Of a stretch of 64,000 nt of DNA, positions 27,006-37,520 are shown one piece after another. Positions within the stretch are counted from its first letter, which is position 1; each line of letters begins with the position of its first letter. The DNA comes from Sutterella sp047777475 (lineage in GTDB: Bacteria > Pseudomonadota > Gammaproteobacteria > Burkholderiales > Burkholderiaceae_F), in assembly GCA_047777475.1 (NCBI GenBank), contig JBKEET010000005.1, positions 1 through 64,000 on the forward strand, in the 5' to 3' direction. The position numbers and the translations under genes were made by a program. The notes below the pieces were generated by a model. That model was not told where the DNA came from. It was given only the letters and a program-made list of their open reading frames with translations, and searched no databases.

Positions 27006-27365
27006 GTTCTGGAATTCCTGTTCGAAAGATGGGTTCTGCGCTGGGGCGTCGGGGCCGGGGGCATGCACTGCCCGGCCGGCGGGGCCGCCGCGGCGTCTTT
27101 TAGCTTTACGCGCGGCGCAGCGGCGCGCGCGCCGGCATGAGCCGCAGTCGGATCTGCGGCGGCGAGGCGGTCATTTTCAGCAAATCCTAAGCACAATAAA
27201 GCTAGAATCCTTCTTTAAAGGCGCGATCCGTCCTCGCCGCCTGATGCGTGGCCGCCGGCACGGAGCCGCGGCCAAGCATCTCATTTTAGATACTGGCGGA
27301 AAGTTTTGCACCGCGGGCCGCACGCTTCGCGGCATGCGGCAAATTTATCGAATTTCATAACTGTT
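27006..27365. promoter_or_regulatory. Divergent intergenic region ffh / ccsA-like gene
   Basis: 360 bases without a gene. The ffh-proximal third is very G/C-rich; the middle has A/T-rich tracts with a possible -10 TAGAAT at 27203-27208 for the plus-strand gene. No repeat, RNA or operator that I can defend. Confidence 0.4.
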
Positions 27366-28175
27366 ATGAGCGCTTTAACGATCTGCACCGTTCTTGCGGC
27401 GCTTCTTTACTTCGGCTCGGGTGTGGCCATCGTCAAATCGATGAAAACGACGGCCGAGGGAGCGCCCGGCTTCGTGCGCTGGCCGATCCTCGCGGGCCTG
27501 CTCCTGCAGGGCTACGCGCTGCACGCGCTGATGTTCGGCGACGCGAACGCGAGCTTCGGGTTCGGCTACGCGGTGAGCGAAACCTTCTTCTGCGCGGTCA
27601 TCATCCTGCTGATCGAGTCGTGGGTCCACCGCCTGCACGGGCTTTTCGGCATCGTGCTCATCGCGGCGGCCGCCGGCACGCTGTGCACGCTGCTCTTCCC
27701 GGGGCAGCCGATCGATCCGGGCCGCTGGACGACGGTTTTCCGCTGGCACCTCATCCTCGCCATCTGCGCCTACGCGTTCTTCGTGATCGCCTTCGTGCAG
27801 GCGGTGCTGCTCTCCGTCATGAACCGCCGCCTCAGGGATCCGGCGAGCGGCGAGTCGACCTTCCTCGACTCGATGCCGGGGCTCGTGGTGATGGAGCGCA
27901 TCTTCTTCCGCATCGTCTCGGTGGGCTTCGCGTTCATTACGCTCACGCTCATCGTCGGTGCCCTGGCGACGCAGGAAACCTACGGCGTGTGGTTCCACTT
28001 CGACCACAAGACCGTGCTCACCTGGGTGTCCTGGCTGATCTTCGGCATCCTGCTCGCGGGCCGCATCTTCGCCGGCTGGCGCGCGCGCCGCGCGCTGGTG
28101 TGGTTCTGGACGGGCTTTATTTTTCTGGTCATCGCCTACTTCGGCTACAGCTTCGTGAAGGAGCTCGTGATCTGA
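27366..28175 (+). CDS. CcsA/HemX-like inner-membrane protein (YpjD family)
   Basis: 269 residues with about eight TM helices. The cytochrome-c-assembly (CcsA/HemX) domain covers most of it; the PF01578-like region includes RWHLILAICAYAFFVIAF and ETYGVWFHFDHKTVLTWVSWLIFG, with conserved His. Chosen start ATG 27366 (MSALTIC). The ffh-divergent YpjD neighbourhood is common in proteobacteria. The family lacks the full WWD heme motif of true CcsA, so a role in heme handling is plausible but not proven. Confidence 0.88.
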   Translation: MSALTICTVLAALLYFGSGVAIVKSMKTTAEGAPGFVRWPILAGLLLQGYALHALMFGDANASFGFGYAVSETFFCAVIILLIESWVHRLHGLFGIVLIAAAAGTLCTLLFPGQPIDPGRWTTVFRWHLILAICAYAFFVIAFVQAVLLSVMNRRLRDPASGESTFLDSMPGLVVMERIFFRIVSVGFAFITLTLIVGALATQETYGVWFHFDHKTVLTWVSWLIFGILLAGRIFAGWRARRALVWFWTGFIFLVIAYFGYSFVKELVI

Positions 28176-28194
28176 AGGGGCGGGGGACGTCATC

Positions 28195-28476
28195 ATGGGA
28201 CGCATTCTGTTTTTCATCGCGCTTTTCGGCGCCATCTTCGTCGCGTGGACGATCAGCCGCAAGCGCAATTCCCTTGACAACGAAGAGCGCCGCGAGCTCG
28301 AGCGGCTGCGCGCCAAGGAGCGCCGCAGCAAGGGCAAGGACAAGCTGCCCGCCGGCGAGCCGATGATCCGCTGCGAGAACTGCGGCATTTACTTCCCGAA
28401 GAAGGACGCCGTCTGGAGCGGCGAGCACGCTTACTGCTCGAAGCGCTGCCGCAGCGCCGCCGAGAAGGGCGAATGA
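28195..28476 (+). CDS. PP0621-family small membrane-anchored zinc-ribbon protein
   Basis: 93 residues: one N-terminal TM (residues 3-19), a charged helix, and a C-terminal treble-clef-like site CENCGIYFPKKD...YCSKRC that could bind zinc. Known as a conserved hypothetical in Pseudomonas and Burkholderiales, usually between ypjD-like and ampD-like genes as here. Its stop overlaps the ampD start (ATGA). Function unknown. Confidence 0.85.
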   Translation: MGRILFFIALFGAIFVAWTISRKRNSLDNEERRELERLRAKERRSKGKDKLPAGEPMIRCENCGIYFPKKDAVWSGEHAYCSKRCRSAAEKGE

Positions 28477-29066
28477 AAAAGCGGGGCTTTGTCCTCGGCG
28501 CCGACGGCTGGCTCGCGGGCGCGAAGCGGCACCCGTCTGCGCATTTCAACGCGCGCCCCGCGGGGACGCGCGTTTCGCTTATCGTGGTGCACTTCATCTC
28601 GCTCCCTGCGGGGAGCTTCGCGGGCGAGGACGTCGACCGGCTTTTCACGGGGAAGCTCGACCCCGGCTCGCGCCCCGATTACGAGAGCCTCCGGGGCCTG
28701 CGGGTCTCGTCGCACTTCGTGATCCGCCGCACGGGCGAGGTGCGCCAGTACGTGAGCACGCGCGAGAGGGCCTGGCACGCGGGCGTCTCGTCCTTCATGG
28801 GACGGGAAAACTGCAACGATTTCTCGGTGGGCATCGAGCTCGAGGGCACGCAGAGCGTGCCGTTCACCGAGGCGCAGTACCGCTCGCTGTTCCGCGTCTG
28901 CCGCGCGCTGTGCCGGGCGCTCCCGATCGAGCACGTCACCGGGCACGAGTTCGTCGCCCCGGGGCGCAAGATCGATCCCGGTCCCTTCTTCGACTGGAAG
29001 CGGCTCGCCCGCGCGCTGCCGCGCGGGGTCGATGCCGTCACGGCCGCCGCCTCGCGGCGTCCCTGA
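28473..29066 (+). CDS. ampD: 1,6-anhydro-N-acetylmuramyl-L-alanine amidase AmpD
   Basis: 197-residue cytoplasmic zinc amidase that removes the stem peptide from recycled anhydro-muropeptides. Zn ligands H40 (IVVHFIS), H158 (TGHEF) and D168 (GRKIDPGP) and catalytic E122 (GIELEGT) correspond in spacing to E. coli AmpD. There is no signal peptide, as expected. Works in the same recycling pathway as Mpl, encoded at 35.5 kb. Confidence 0.94.
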   Translation: MKKRGFVLGADGWLAGAKRHPSAHFNARPAGTRVSLIVVHFISLPAGSFAGEDVDRLFTGKLDPGSRPDYESLRGLRVSSHFVIRRTGEVRQYVSTRERAWHAGVSSFMGRENCNDFSVGIELEGTQSVPFTEAQYRSLFRVCRALCRALPIEHVTGHEFVAPGRKIDPGPFFDWKRLARALPRGVDAVTAAASRRP

Positions 29067-29149
29067 CGATTCCGCTTAGCCCGGCCGCGTCAAGTTTGTT
29101 ATAGTTTTTCCGTCGTCACCGGCTCCAAGGATAAAGTGAATACGCGACT

Positions 29150-29701
29150 ATGCTCGCCAGCCTTTTCAAATTTCTGATTTCCGCCGCCGCGTCGATCCTC
29201 GGCGTGCTGCTGCTGCTGCGCGCCTGGATCTACGTGTGGGCCTTTTCGCCGCGCCATCCGCTCGCGCAGCTCGCCAAGCGGACCACCGACTGGCTCGTGC
29301 AGCCGCTCACGCGCCTCGTCAAGCCGAAGGGCAACTACGACTGGCCGAGCCTGCTCGCGACGCTCATCGTGGCCATCGTCACGATGATCATCCTCAAGCC
29401 CTTCACGGGCTACCCGGTCAATTCCGCGGGCGTGATCATCATGCCCGTGGCGATGGTGCTGCGCTGGGCGCTCGAGATGATTTCCTGGGGCGCGTTCTTC
29501 GAGGTGATCCTCTCCTGGCTCAGCCCGGGAACGCCGCTCACCTATGCGCTCGAGACGCTCATGGAGCCGTTCCTGCGGCCCGTGCGCCGCGTGCTCCCGA
29601 ACCTCGGGCGCTTCGACTGGTCGCCCGTCGTGGTGATCATCCTCGCCAACATCCTGCTCTTCTTCATCGTGCCGCTTTCGCACGGCATCGTCGGCATCTA
29701 G
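29150..29701 (+). CDS. YggT-family integral membrane protein
   Basis: 183 residues, two YggT repeats with TM segments at about 5-30, 65-85, 95-120 and 160-180. The typical SWLSPGTPLTYALETLMEPFLRPVRRVLP segment is present. The family is linked to osmotic tolerance and thylakoid/septum proteins, without a firm biochemical role. A TATAGT at 29100-29105 may be its -10. Confidence 0.88.
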   Translation: MLASLFKFLISAAASILGVLLLLRAWIYVWAFSPRHPLAQLAKRTTDWLVQPLTRLVKPKGNYDWPSLLATLIVAIVTMIILKPFTGYPVNSAGVIIMPVAMVLRWALEMISWGAFFEVILSWLSPGTPLTYALETLMEPFLRPVRRVLPNLGRFDWSPVVVIILANILLFFIVPLSHGIVGI

Positions 29702-29722
29702 CCGCCGCACGGGCAGGCAATA

Positions 29723-29765
29723 AAAGGCGCCGGCGCTTTCCTTTGCGAAGGAAAGCCGGCGCCTT
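29723..29765. terminator. Bidirectional terminator between yggT and the PfkB kinase
   Basis: Long stem: AAAGGCGCCGGC with GCTTTCCTT against AAGGAAAGC with CCGGCGCCTTT around a TGCG-type loop. Convergent genes on both sides. Confidence 0.75.
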
Positions 29766-29791
29766 TGCGTTTTCGGGCCTTTCGCCTGCTT

Positions 29792-30712
29792 TCAGAAGGG
29801 CGGCTTGCCCCAACGCTCCTTGTAAAGCCGCCTCGCGCGCACGAGGGTCGCATGCTTGCCGGCCACCCTGAGCGCGCCCATGACGGAGCCGATCCTCGCG
29901 CATTCCGCGGGCGCGAGCCCCTTCACGAGCCCGAAGAGGAGACCGCCGCGATAGGCGTCGCCCGCGCCCACGGGGCTCCCCGCCGACTTCACCCTGACGG
30001 CGTCCACTTCGGTTTTTTCGCCGTCGACCCACACTTCGCTCCCCTTGGCGCCGTGCGTGCAGAAGAAAACGCCGCAGCGCTTCGAGAGGCGGCGGATCGA
30101 CTTGCCGGTCTTCTTCTTGATCAGCGCCGCCTCGTAGTCCGAGCAGGCCGCGGCGCACGCGCCGCCGAGGAGCTCGAGGATCTCGTCGCCGGAGAGCAGC
30201 GGCACCGTCTGGCCGGGGTCGAACACGTAAGGCACGCCGTGCGCGCGGAAAGCGGCCGCGTGCGCGAGCAGCACGGAGCGCACCGAGGGCGCGAGGATCG
30301 CGAGCTCGATGCCTTTTTCCTCGGGCCAGGGCAGTTCGTCCGAGCGGTTCGTCGCGCCGCCGTGGAAGGTCGTGAGCTGGCAGCCCTTGGAGTCGGTCGT
30401 GATGACGCACTGCGCGCTCATGGCGTCGGGGAGCACCGAGACGGCGTCCGTGCGGATGCCGAGGCGCTTCAGGTGACCGAGGTAGCGGCCGCCGTCGCGC
30501 CCGAGCGCGGCCCAGACGAGCGGGTCGCCGCCGAGGCTCTTGAGGCTCGCGGCGATGCTCCCTGCGCAGCCGCCGAAGCTCTGGCGCATGCCTTCGGCCT
30601 GGAACGTGACGTTGAGCTTCCTGAGCTTCTTGCGCATCAGGTCGTCGGAAAAGCGGCCTTCGTGCGAGAAAACCGTGTCGTAGGCGAGCGAGCCCGAAAT
30701 CAGGACGGACAT
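29792..30712 (-). CDS. PfkB-family sugar/nucleoside kinase (adenosine kinase-like)
   Basis: 306 residues. PfkB signature 1 is around FGGCAGSIAASLKSLGG (residues about 46-62); signature 2 is near the C-terminus, GSPVGAGDAYRGGLLFGL, with the catalytic Asp in GAGD. ATG 30712 (MSVLISGSLAYDTV) is chosen over 30775. Position next to a zinc-ribbon DUF3426 protein and prmA matches the betaproteobacterial adenosine-kinase-like gene. Specificity (adenosine, ribose or other) cannot be read from sequence. Confidence 0.88.
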   Translation of the reverse strand: MSVLISGSLAYDTVFSHEGRFSDDLMRKKLRKLNVTFQAEGMRQSFGGCAGSIAASLKSLGGDPLVWAALGRDGGRYLGHLKRLGIRTDAVSVLPDAMSAQCVITTDSKGCQLTTFHGGATNRSDELPWPEEKGIELAILAPSVRSVLLAHAAAFRAHGVPYVFDPGQTVPLLSGDEILELLGGACAAACSDYEAALIKKKTGKSIRRLSKRCGVFFCTHGAKGSEVWVDGEKTEVDAVRVKSAGSPVGAGDAYRGGLLFGLVKGLAPAECARIGSVMGALRVAGKHATLVRARRLYKERWGKPPF

Positions 30713-30771
30713 GATGGTTGCCCCCTTAACAAAAGAGGCGCCGGCGGCAGGGCCGGGCGCCTCGGGAAAGG

Positions 30772-31596
30772 TCACTGGTACTGACGGGGAACCGCCCGCA
30801 CCGTCGCGGAAGCGGCGTCGTAGGGCAGCGGCGTCTTGAGCGAGAGCCGCACCGTGGCGCTTTGTCCCGGCGAGACCGCGGCGTCGCCGCGGAAGCCGTA
30901 GTCGGCCGGCTCGAGCACGCGCTGGCCCATCACGGTGCCGGCGTTGTCAAGCAGGCTCAGCTCGAGGATCGGCAGGCGCTGCGGATAGGGCGAGTTGTTG
31001 GTGATCTTGGCGCGCACCGTCGGCATGCGGCGGGCCATCTCGCGCTCCGCTTCACCCGCCTCGGCCACGGGCATTTCAATGTCGGCGTTAATGGCGAAGG
31101 CATCGGCGTTTTCCCAGACGAAGCCCGGGCAGGGCACGCGCGTGCAGACTTTTTCGTAGATCGCCTGCGTCTGCGGCATGAAGGCCACGACGGTGCGGTT
31201 CTCGATCAGGAGGAAAACCGCCGCGATGATGCACAGCGCGATGAGGCAGAGCAGCGTCCAGAGGAGCGCATGGCTCCTGCGGGGCGGCTCGGGCGCCATG
31301 TCCGCGGGAGCGGTGACGGCGGCGGCTTCGGGCGCGCGCGAGGAAAATTCGGAAAGCTCGCCCGCGATTTCTTCCATGCGCGCTTCGCCGCGCTCGGCGG
31401 GCGTCGCTGCGGCGGGCGCCGGCTTGGCGGAGGCGCCGAGCCGAGCGTCGAGCGCCGCGTCGGGCACCGTCACGCTCTCGGCCTTGTCGGCCGAAAAGAC
31501 GCTGCGGCAAGCCGAGCAGGCGAGCGTCGTCTCGTGGAAATCGTCCGGCACGCGGAAAAGCGAGCCGCAGGCGGGACAGCGGATGATTCTGGCCAT
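30772..31596 (-). CDS. Zinc-ribbon DUF3426 membrane protein
   Basis: 274 residues. N-terminal MJ0042-type zinc ribbon with C7, C10, C27, C30 (CPACGSLF...CSACRSVF), then an Ala-rich linker, one TM (LLWTLLCLIALCIIAAVFLL, about residues 112-131) and a periplasmic immunoglobulin-like DUF3426 domain. Function unknown; conserved partner of prmA in betaproteobacteria. Confidence 0.88.
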   Translation of the reverse strand: MARIIRCPACGSLFRVPDDFHETTLACSACRSVFSADKAESVTVPDAALDARLGASAKPAPAAATPAERGEARMEEIAGELSEFSSRAPEAAAVTAPADMAPEPPRRSHALLWTLLCLIALCIIAAVFLLIENRTVVAFMPQTQAIYEKVCTRVPCPGFVWENADAFAINADIEMPVAEAGEAEREMARRMPTVRAKITNNSPYPQRLPILELSLLDNAGTVMGQRVLEPADYGFRGDAAVSPGQSATVRLSLKTPLPYDAASATVRAVPRQYQ

Positions 31597-31614
31597 TTTT
31601 CGCTCCTTGGCGCG

Positions 31615-32511
31615 TTACTCGCGCCGCCCTGCAATGCAGATCCAGTCGCCTTCCTGCTTCCAGAGCGAAAGCTTCACGGCGGGATCGACGGCGGCGTAAG
31701 CGGCGATGATGTCATCGGCCTGATCGGCGAGCAGGCCGGAGAGAACGAGCGATCCGCCCTTCTTGACGCGCCCGAGCAGGGCCGGGGCGAGAATCTTGAG
31801 CGGGTTGCAGAGAATGTTGGCGACGACGACGTCGAAGCGCCCTTCGGGCATCGCGTCGGGGAGGACGAACGCCGCCTCGACGCCGTTCATCTTCGCGTTG
31901 TCGCGGGCCGCCTCGACGGCCTGGGGATCGATGTCGGTGCCGACGGCGGTGCGGGCGCCGACGAGCTTGGCGGCGATGGCGAGGATGCCCGTGCCGCAGC
32001 CGTAGTCGAGCACGCTGTCCTCGGGACCGACGTGCTCGTCGAGCCACTGCAGGCAGAGGTGCGTCGTCGGGTGCGAGCCCGTGCCGAACGCCACGCCCGG
32101 GTCGAGCCTCAGGTTGACGGCGTCCTTGTCGGGCACTTCCTGCCAGGTCGGCACGATCCAGAGCCGGTCGGAAACCTTGATCGGCTTGAACTGCGCCTGC
32201 GTGATGCGCACCCAGTCCTGGTCGGGCATCGGCTCGTCGGAAAGGATCTCGAGGTCGCGGCACTTGAGCTCGGCCTTCGCCGCGGCGAGGACGGGCTTCG
32301 CATCGAAGCCGTCGTCGACCAGCACGGCGACGACGGAGCGCGGCCAGGCGAGCACGTCGGGCTCCATGCCCGGCTCTCCGAAGAGCGGCTTTTCGTCCTT
32401 CGAATCGGCGTCGGCGTCCTCGATCGAGGCGGACATGGCGCCCGCGTCGAGCAGCATGTCGGAGAGCGCTTCGGCGCAGCGCTCGTCGGCGAGAATTTTT
32501 ATCTGGCGCAT
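31615..32511 (-). CDS. prmA: Ribosomal protein L11 methyltransferase
   Basis: 298-residue SAM-dependent enzyme that trimethylates L11. SAM motif I is VLDYGCGTGILAIAA (about 168-182), post-I GTDIDPQAVEAA, and the catalytic-loop NILCNPL (N-[IL]-x-x-x-P type). Normal length. Start ATG 32511. Eighteen bases before the DUF3426 gene. Confidence 0.96.
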   Translation of the reverse strand: MRQIKILADERCAEALSDMLLDAGAMSASIEDADADSKDEKPLFGEPGMEPDVLAWPRSVVAVLVDDGFDAKPVLAAAKAELKCRDLEILSDEPMPDQDWVRITQAQFKPIKVSDRLWIVPTWQEVPDKDAVNLRLDPGVAFGTGSHPTTHLCLQWLDEHVGPEDSVLDYGCGTGILAIAAKLVGARTAVGTDIDPQAVEAARDNAKMNGVEAAFVLPDAMPEGRFDVVVANILCNPLKILAPALLGRVKKGGSLVLSGLLADQADDIIAAYAAVDPAVKLSLWKQEGDWICIAGRRE

Positions 32512-32532
32512 GATGGCTTTTAGGGCCTTCTT

Positions 32533-32573
32533 AAAAAGAAAACAGGCGGAAGCCGTTTTGGATTCCGCCCGTT
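32533..32573 (-). terminator. Terminator of the accB-accC operon
   Basis: Stem AACAGGCGGAAGCC / GGATTCCGCCCGTT (two mispairs) at 32541-32554 and 32560-32573. On the minus strand it is followed by TTTTCTTTTT. Confidence 0.7.
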
Positions 32574-32594
32574 GAGTTTAACGGAAACGCCCGC

Positions 32595-33953
<1,359 letters not shown>

Positions 33954-33960
33954 CTCGTGA

Positions 33961-34446
33961 CTATTCAAGAATGAAGAGGGTCTGGCCGAACTCGACGGGC
34001 TGGCCGTTCTCGACGCAGATCTCCTTGATCACGCCGTCTTCCTCGGCCTCAACCTCGTTGAGGAGCTTCATTGCTTCGATGATGCAGACCGTCTGGCCTT
34101 TCTTGACCGTGTCGCCGACCTTCACAAAAGGATCGGCGCCGGGCGAGGGCGAGCGGTAGAACGTGCCCACCATGGGGCTCGTGAGCGGCTTGCCCGCGGG
34201 CTTGGCGGGCTCGGCAGGCTCGGCAGGCGCGGCCGGGGCGCTCGCGGCAGGCGCCGCGGCGGGTGCCGGCGCTGCGGCCGGGACGGCGGCCACCGTCTGC
34301 ACGGCGGCGGGCTGGGCGGCCGCCGCTGCGGCGGCGGACGTGCGGTTGACAATGCGCACGCGATCCTCGCCTTCGGTGATTTCGAGCTCGGCGACGCCGC
34401 TCTCGCTGACGAGGTCAATCAGTGTTTTAAGTTTGCGCAGATCCAT
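33961..34446 (-). CDS. accB: Acetyl-CoA carboxylase, biotin carboxyl carrier protein
   Basis: 161 residues. N-terminal MDLRKLKTLIDLVSESGVAELEI, an Ala/Pro linker (residues 38-85), and a biotinyl domain with the acceptor lysine K127 in EAMKLL. First gene of accBC. aroQ, often upstream of accB in proteobacteria, is not there; a 363-base gap is. Confidence 0.97.
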   Translation of the reverse strand: MDLRKLKTLIDLVSESGVAELEITEGEDRVRIVNRTSAAAAAAAQPAAVQTVAAVPAAAPAPAAAPAASAPAAPAEPAEPAKPAGKPLTSPMVGTFYRSPSPGADPFVKVGDTVKKGQTVCIIEAMKLLNEVEAEEDGVIKEICVENGQPVEFGQTLFILE

Positions 34447-34809
34447 AGTGTTTCAGCCTTCTGTCCTCTGCTCCTCCGCGGTGCGTGCGGCCGGACCAGC
34501 CGGCGCCGCCGCGGGGGCGGACTTTTGCATGTTGCCGGACGGGTCCGGGGCTAACGGCATGGGCCGCGGCCGGCAGTGATTCGGTTAGGGGCCTGAAAAG
34601 GCGATTTGGAGCGATCTTTTGCAGATTTCGCCCGATTTTCTCCGAAATTGTCGCTACTTTGCCTCAAAAAGTAAAGAGCCGCGGCGTTCCGCGGCGGATG
34701 CGGAAGACCGTTTCCCAAAGACGCGCTTTCCTTAAAAAACGCTAGAAATTCAGGGAATTCTGAGCTTTTTTCGTATTTTAAGGACTTCGCCGGGCGTGGC
34801 GCAAACAGG
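34447..34809. promoter_or_regulatory. Intergenic region upstream of accB
   Basis: 363 bases between accB and the next minus-strand gene, with long A/T-rich patches at about 34600-34680 and 34730-34790. It should hold the accBC promoter on the minus strand. No convincing FabR/FadR-type palindrome or riboswitch is visible. Confidence 0.35.
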
Positions 34810-35403
34810 CTAATCCGCGCGGGAGGTTTCGCCGAGCAGCGCGCGCAGCCCTTCGATGCCGAGCCGGCCCCGCGCCTCCCCGGGACGCTGCCAGGCGTCG
34901 GGCTCCCGCGGCTCCGTGCCCTTGGGAGGGCGCTCGCTCACGGTGAGCACCGCGTTTTCGCCGCGCACCTCGAGCAGGTAGGAGACGCTCGCGGAGCGGC
35001 CGCTGCCTTCCGAGCCGAGCACGTTGTACTCAAGGCCGAGGTTGAGGAGCGCGATTTCGACGTCCTTCTCGCTCGGCGCGCCGATCCAGACCGTCACGGC
35101 CGTGTCGGCGGTGGCGGCGCCCGAGAGCACGTGGCCGGTGAGCATGGGCCGGAAGGACGAGAGCGCTTCCATGAGGGCGAGTGCGGCGCGGCGCTTGACG
35201 GCGAGGAGCTGCGCGTGGCGCTGCGGCTCGAAAAGCGCGCACCAGCGCCGGATTTCGGTGGCGACAAGGGCGTCGTCGGGCAGGATGCCGGTGCTCTCGA
35301 GAACGGCGCGCTTCGCGTCGCTCCAGCGGAGCCGGTCCCGCGCGATCAGGGCGGCAGCGGCGGCCGCCGCCTCCGAGGCGGCCGTGCGGGGAGCTTTCTG
35401 CAT
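34810..35403 (-). CDS. Conserved hypothetical, nucleotidyltransferase-like
   Basis: 197 residues, divergent from mpl. The middle (GHVLSGAATADTAVTVWIG...KDVEIALLNLGLEYNV) resembles a family of unnamed proteobacterial proteins with a nucleotidyltransferase-like pattern (a GxVxxGxA turn followed by alternating strand residues), but the catalytic acidic pair is not clear. The N-terminal half is helical and rich in Ala/Arg. No membrane segment. Function unknown. Confidence 0.65.
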   Translation of the reverse strand: MQKAPRTAASEAAAAAAALIARDRLRWSDAKRAVLESTGILPDDALVATEIRRWCALFEPQRHAQLLAVKRRAALALMEALSSFRPMLTGHVLSGAATADTAVTVWIGAPSEKDVEIALLNLGLEYNVLGSEGSGRSASVSYLLEVRGENAVLTVSERPPKGTEPREPDAWQRPGEARGRLGIEGLRALLGETSRAD

Positions 35404-35534
35404 AACGTTCCTTTATATATATAGACAGAGGCCATCATAGCCCGCGGCGGGCCGGGGCATGGGCCGCGTTAAAATGTCTCCTTCCCGCGGACGGCCGATG
35501 GCGGCCGCCGCCGGCCATTACAAAGGACAAACCC

Positions 35535-36887
35535 ATGCACATTCATATTCTCGGCATCTGCGGCACCTTCATGGGCGGCGTGGCCGCCCTCGCCAAGGAA
35601 GCGGGCCACCGCGTGACGGGCTGCGACGCGCACGTCTACCCGCCGATGAGCGACGCGCTGCGCGACGCGGGCATCGACATCATCGAGGGGTACGATCCCG
35701 CGATCATCGACTCGGTGCATGCGGACGTCTGGGTGATCGGCAACGCGATCTCGCGCGGCAACCCGCTCCTCGAGGCGATCCTCAACCTGGGGCTGCCGAT
35801 TGCCTCGGGCCCGGGCTGGCTCGCCGAGCACGTGCTGACGGGACGCCACGTCCTGGCGGTCGCAGGCACGCACGGCAAGACGACCACCACGTCGATGCTC
35901 ACCTGGATCCTGCAGCAGGCGGGCCTGAGGCCCGGGTTCCTCATCGGCGGCGTGCCCCGCTGGGGCGGCCGCTCGGCCGACCTGGGCGACGTGCGCCCGA
36001 TGGGCCCGTTCGTGATCGAGGCCGACGAGTACGACACCGCGTTCTTCGACAAGCGCAGCAAGTTCGTGCATTACCGCCCGAGGACGGCGATCCTCAACAA
36101 CCTCGAGTACGACCACGCCGACATCTTCGAGAACCTCGCGGCCATCGAGAAGCAGTTCCACCATCTCGTGCGCACGATGCCCTCGGCCGGCCTGGTGATC
36201 TCGAACGCCCGCAGCGAGGCCCTCGAGCGCGTGCTCGCGCGCGGCTGCTGGAGCCGCCTCGAGCGGTTCGACACGCCGGAAGGCTGGGCGGTTTCGGACT
36301 GCGGGGCCGTGAGCTTCGCGGGCCGCGTCTACGGTGAGCTGCACCTCGCCATGCCGGGCCGCTACAACGAGCTCAACGCCGTCGCGGCGATCGCCGCCGC
36401 GCGCGACGCGGGCGTCGGCCCCGAAGAGTCGATCCGGCACCTCAACCGCTTCCCGGGCGTGAAGCGCCGCCTCGAAGTGAAGGGCACCGAGGGCGGCGTC
36501 GAGGTGATCGACGACTTCGCGCACCATCCGACGGCCATCGCCGAGACGCTGCATGCCCTGAGGAGCCGCGTCGGCGCCCGCCGCATCCTCGCGGTCTTCG
36601 AGCCGCGCAGCAACACGATGAAGCTCGGCACCATGCGCTCCCGCCTTCCCGAGTCGCTCCGGGACGCCGACAAGGCGTTCTGCTACGCGGGCCCGGGCGT
36701 TTCCTGGGAGCCCGCCGAGGTGCTCGCGGGCAGGGCTTTCTGCACGCACGACTTCGAGGCGCTGCTCGACGCCGTGCTCGCCGAGGCGAGGCCGGGCGAC
36801 GTGATCCTCTGCATGAGCAACGGCTCCTTCAACGGCATCCACGGCAAGCTCCTGGAACGCCTTAAGGCGCGCGGGGAAGCGAAATGA
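35535..36887 (+). CDS. mpl: UDP-N-acetylmuramate:L-Ala-gamma-D-Glu-meso-DAP ligase
   Basis: 450 residues. Recycles murein tripeptide directly onto UDP-MurNAc. Mur-ligase ATP site GTHGKTTTTSML, N-terminal LGICGTFMGG Rossmann-like motif, EADEYDTAFFDKRSKF metal/nucleotide region and the C-terminal VIDDFAHHPTAIA signature. Works with AmpD. ATG 35535. The next gene overlaps its end by four bases. Confidence 0.96.
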   Translation: MHIHILGICGTFMGGVAALAKEAGHRVTGCDAHVYPPMSDALRDAGIDIIEGYDPAIIDSVHADVWVIGNAISRGNPLLEAILNLGLPIASGPGWLAEHVLTGRHVLAVAGTHGKTTTTSMLTWILQQAGLRPGFLIGGVPRWGGRSADLGDVRPMGPFVIEADEYDTAFFDKRSKFVHYRPRTAILNNLEYDHADIFENLAAIEKQFHHLVRTMPSAGLVISNARSEALERVLARGCWSRLERFDTPEGWAVSDCGAVSFAGRVYGELHLAMPGRYNELNAVAAIAAARDAGVGPEESIRHLNRFPGVKRRLEVKGTEGGVEVIDDFAHHPTAIAETLHALRSRVGARRILAVFEPRSNTMKLGTMRSRLPESLRDADKAFCYAGPGVSWEPAEVLAGRAFCTHDFEALLDAVLAEARPGDVILCMSNGSFNGIHGKLLERLKARGEAK

Positions 36888-37465
36888 GCGCCGCGCTCGT
36901 CTACCTGCACGGCTTCCTTTCTTCGCCCGCCTCCGCTAAAGGCAGGCTGCTGGAGGCGGCCTGCCGCGGCCGGGCGCGCTTTGCCGCACCCGACCTCAAC
37001 CTCCCGCCGCTTGAGGCCGACCGGCTCATCGACGAAACGCTTGAAGGGCTCGACCCCGCCTCGCTCACGATCGTCGGCTCGAGCCTCGGCGGCTTTTACG
37101 CCGCCCGCGCCGCCGTCAATACGGGCGCGCGGGCCGTCCTCCTCAATCCCTGCATCGACCCGTGGGTCTTCGTGAAGGGCGAGACGGGGCCGCAGAAGGT
37201 CTTCGGCACCGACCGCGTGCTCGACGTGAAGGAAAGCTATTCGGACGACCTGCGCTCGCTCGCCGAGGCCGTCTCGCCGCTCGACCTGAAGCCGGGACAG
37301 GCGCTCGCGGTGCTCTCGACGGGCGACGAGGTGCTCGACTGGCGCAAGGCGCAGAAGGCCTACGCTCATTTAAGACAGGTTATCCTTCCGGGGGCGGACC
37401 ACCGCATCGCGCGCTTTGCGGCGGTGCTGCCGCGCGTGATGGACTTCGCGCTCTCGAGTTTCTGA
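36884..37465 (+). CDS. YqiA/YcfP-type alpha/beta-hydrolase esterase
   Basis: 193 residues. Begins MSAALVYLHGFLSSPAS with the oxyanion HGF loop, nucleophile S67 in GSSLGG, acid in STGDEVLDW and histidine in GADHRIARF. Short, cap-less hydrolase of the E. coli YqiA type, an esterase with unknown natural substrate. Overlaps the mpl stop (ATGA), so the two are translationally coupled. Confidence 0.9.
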   Translation: MSAALVYLHGFLSSPASAKGRLLEAACRGRARFAAPDLNLPPLEADRLIDETLEGLDPASLTIVGSSLGGFYAARAAVNTGARAVLLNPCIDPWVFVKGETGPQKVFGTDRVLDVKESYSDDLRSLAEAVSPLDLKPGQALAVLSTGDEVLDWRKAQKAYAHLRQVILPGADHRIARFAAVLPRVMDFALSSF

Positions 37466-37520
37466 GGGCGCTCACAACTCTTTTTTTCCGGCGCTTCGGC
37501 CGGGTAAAGCGACTGCATAG

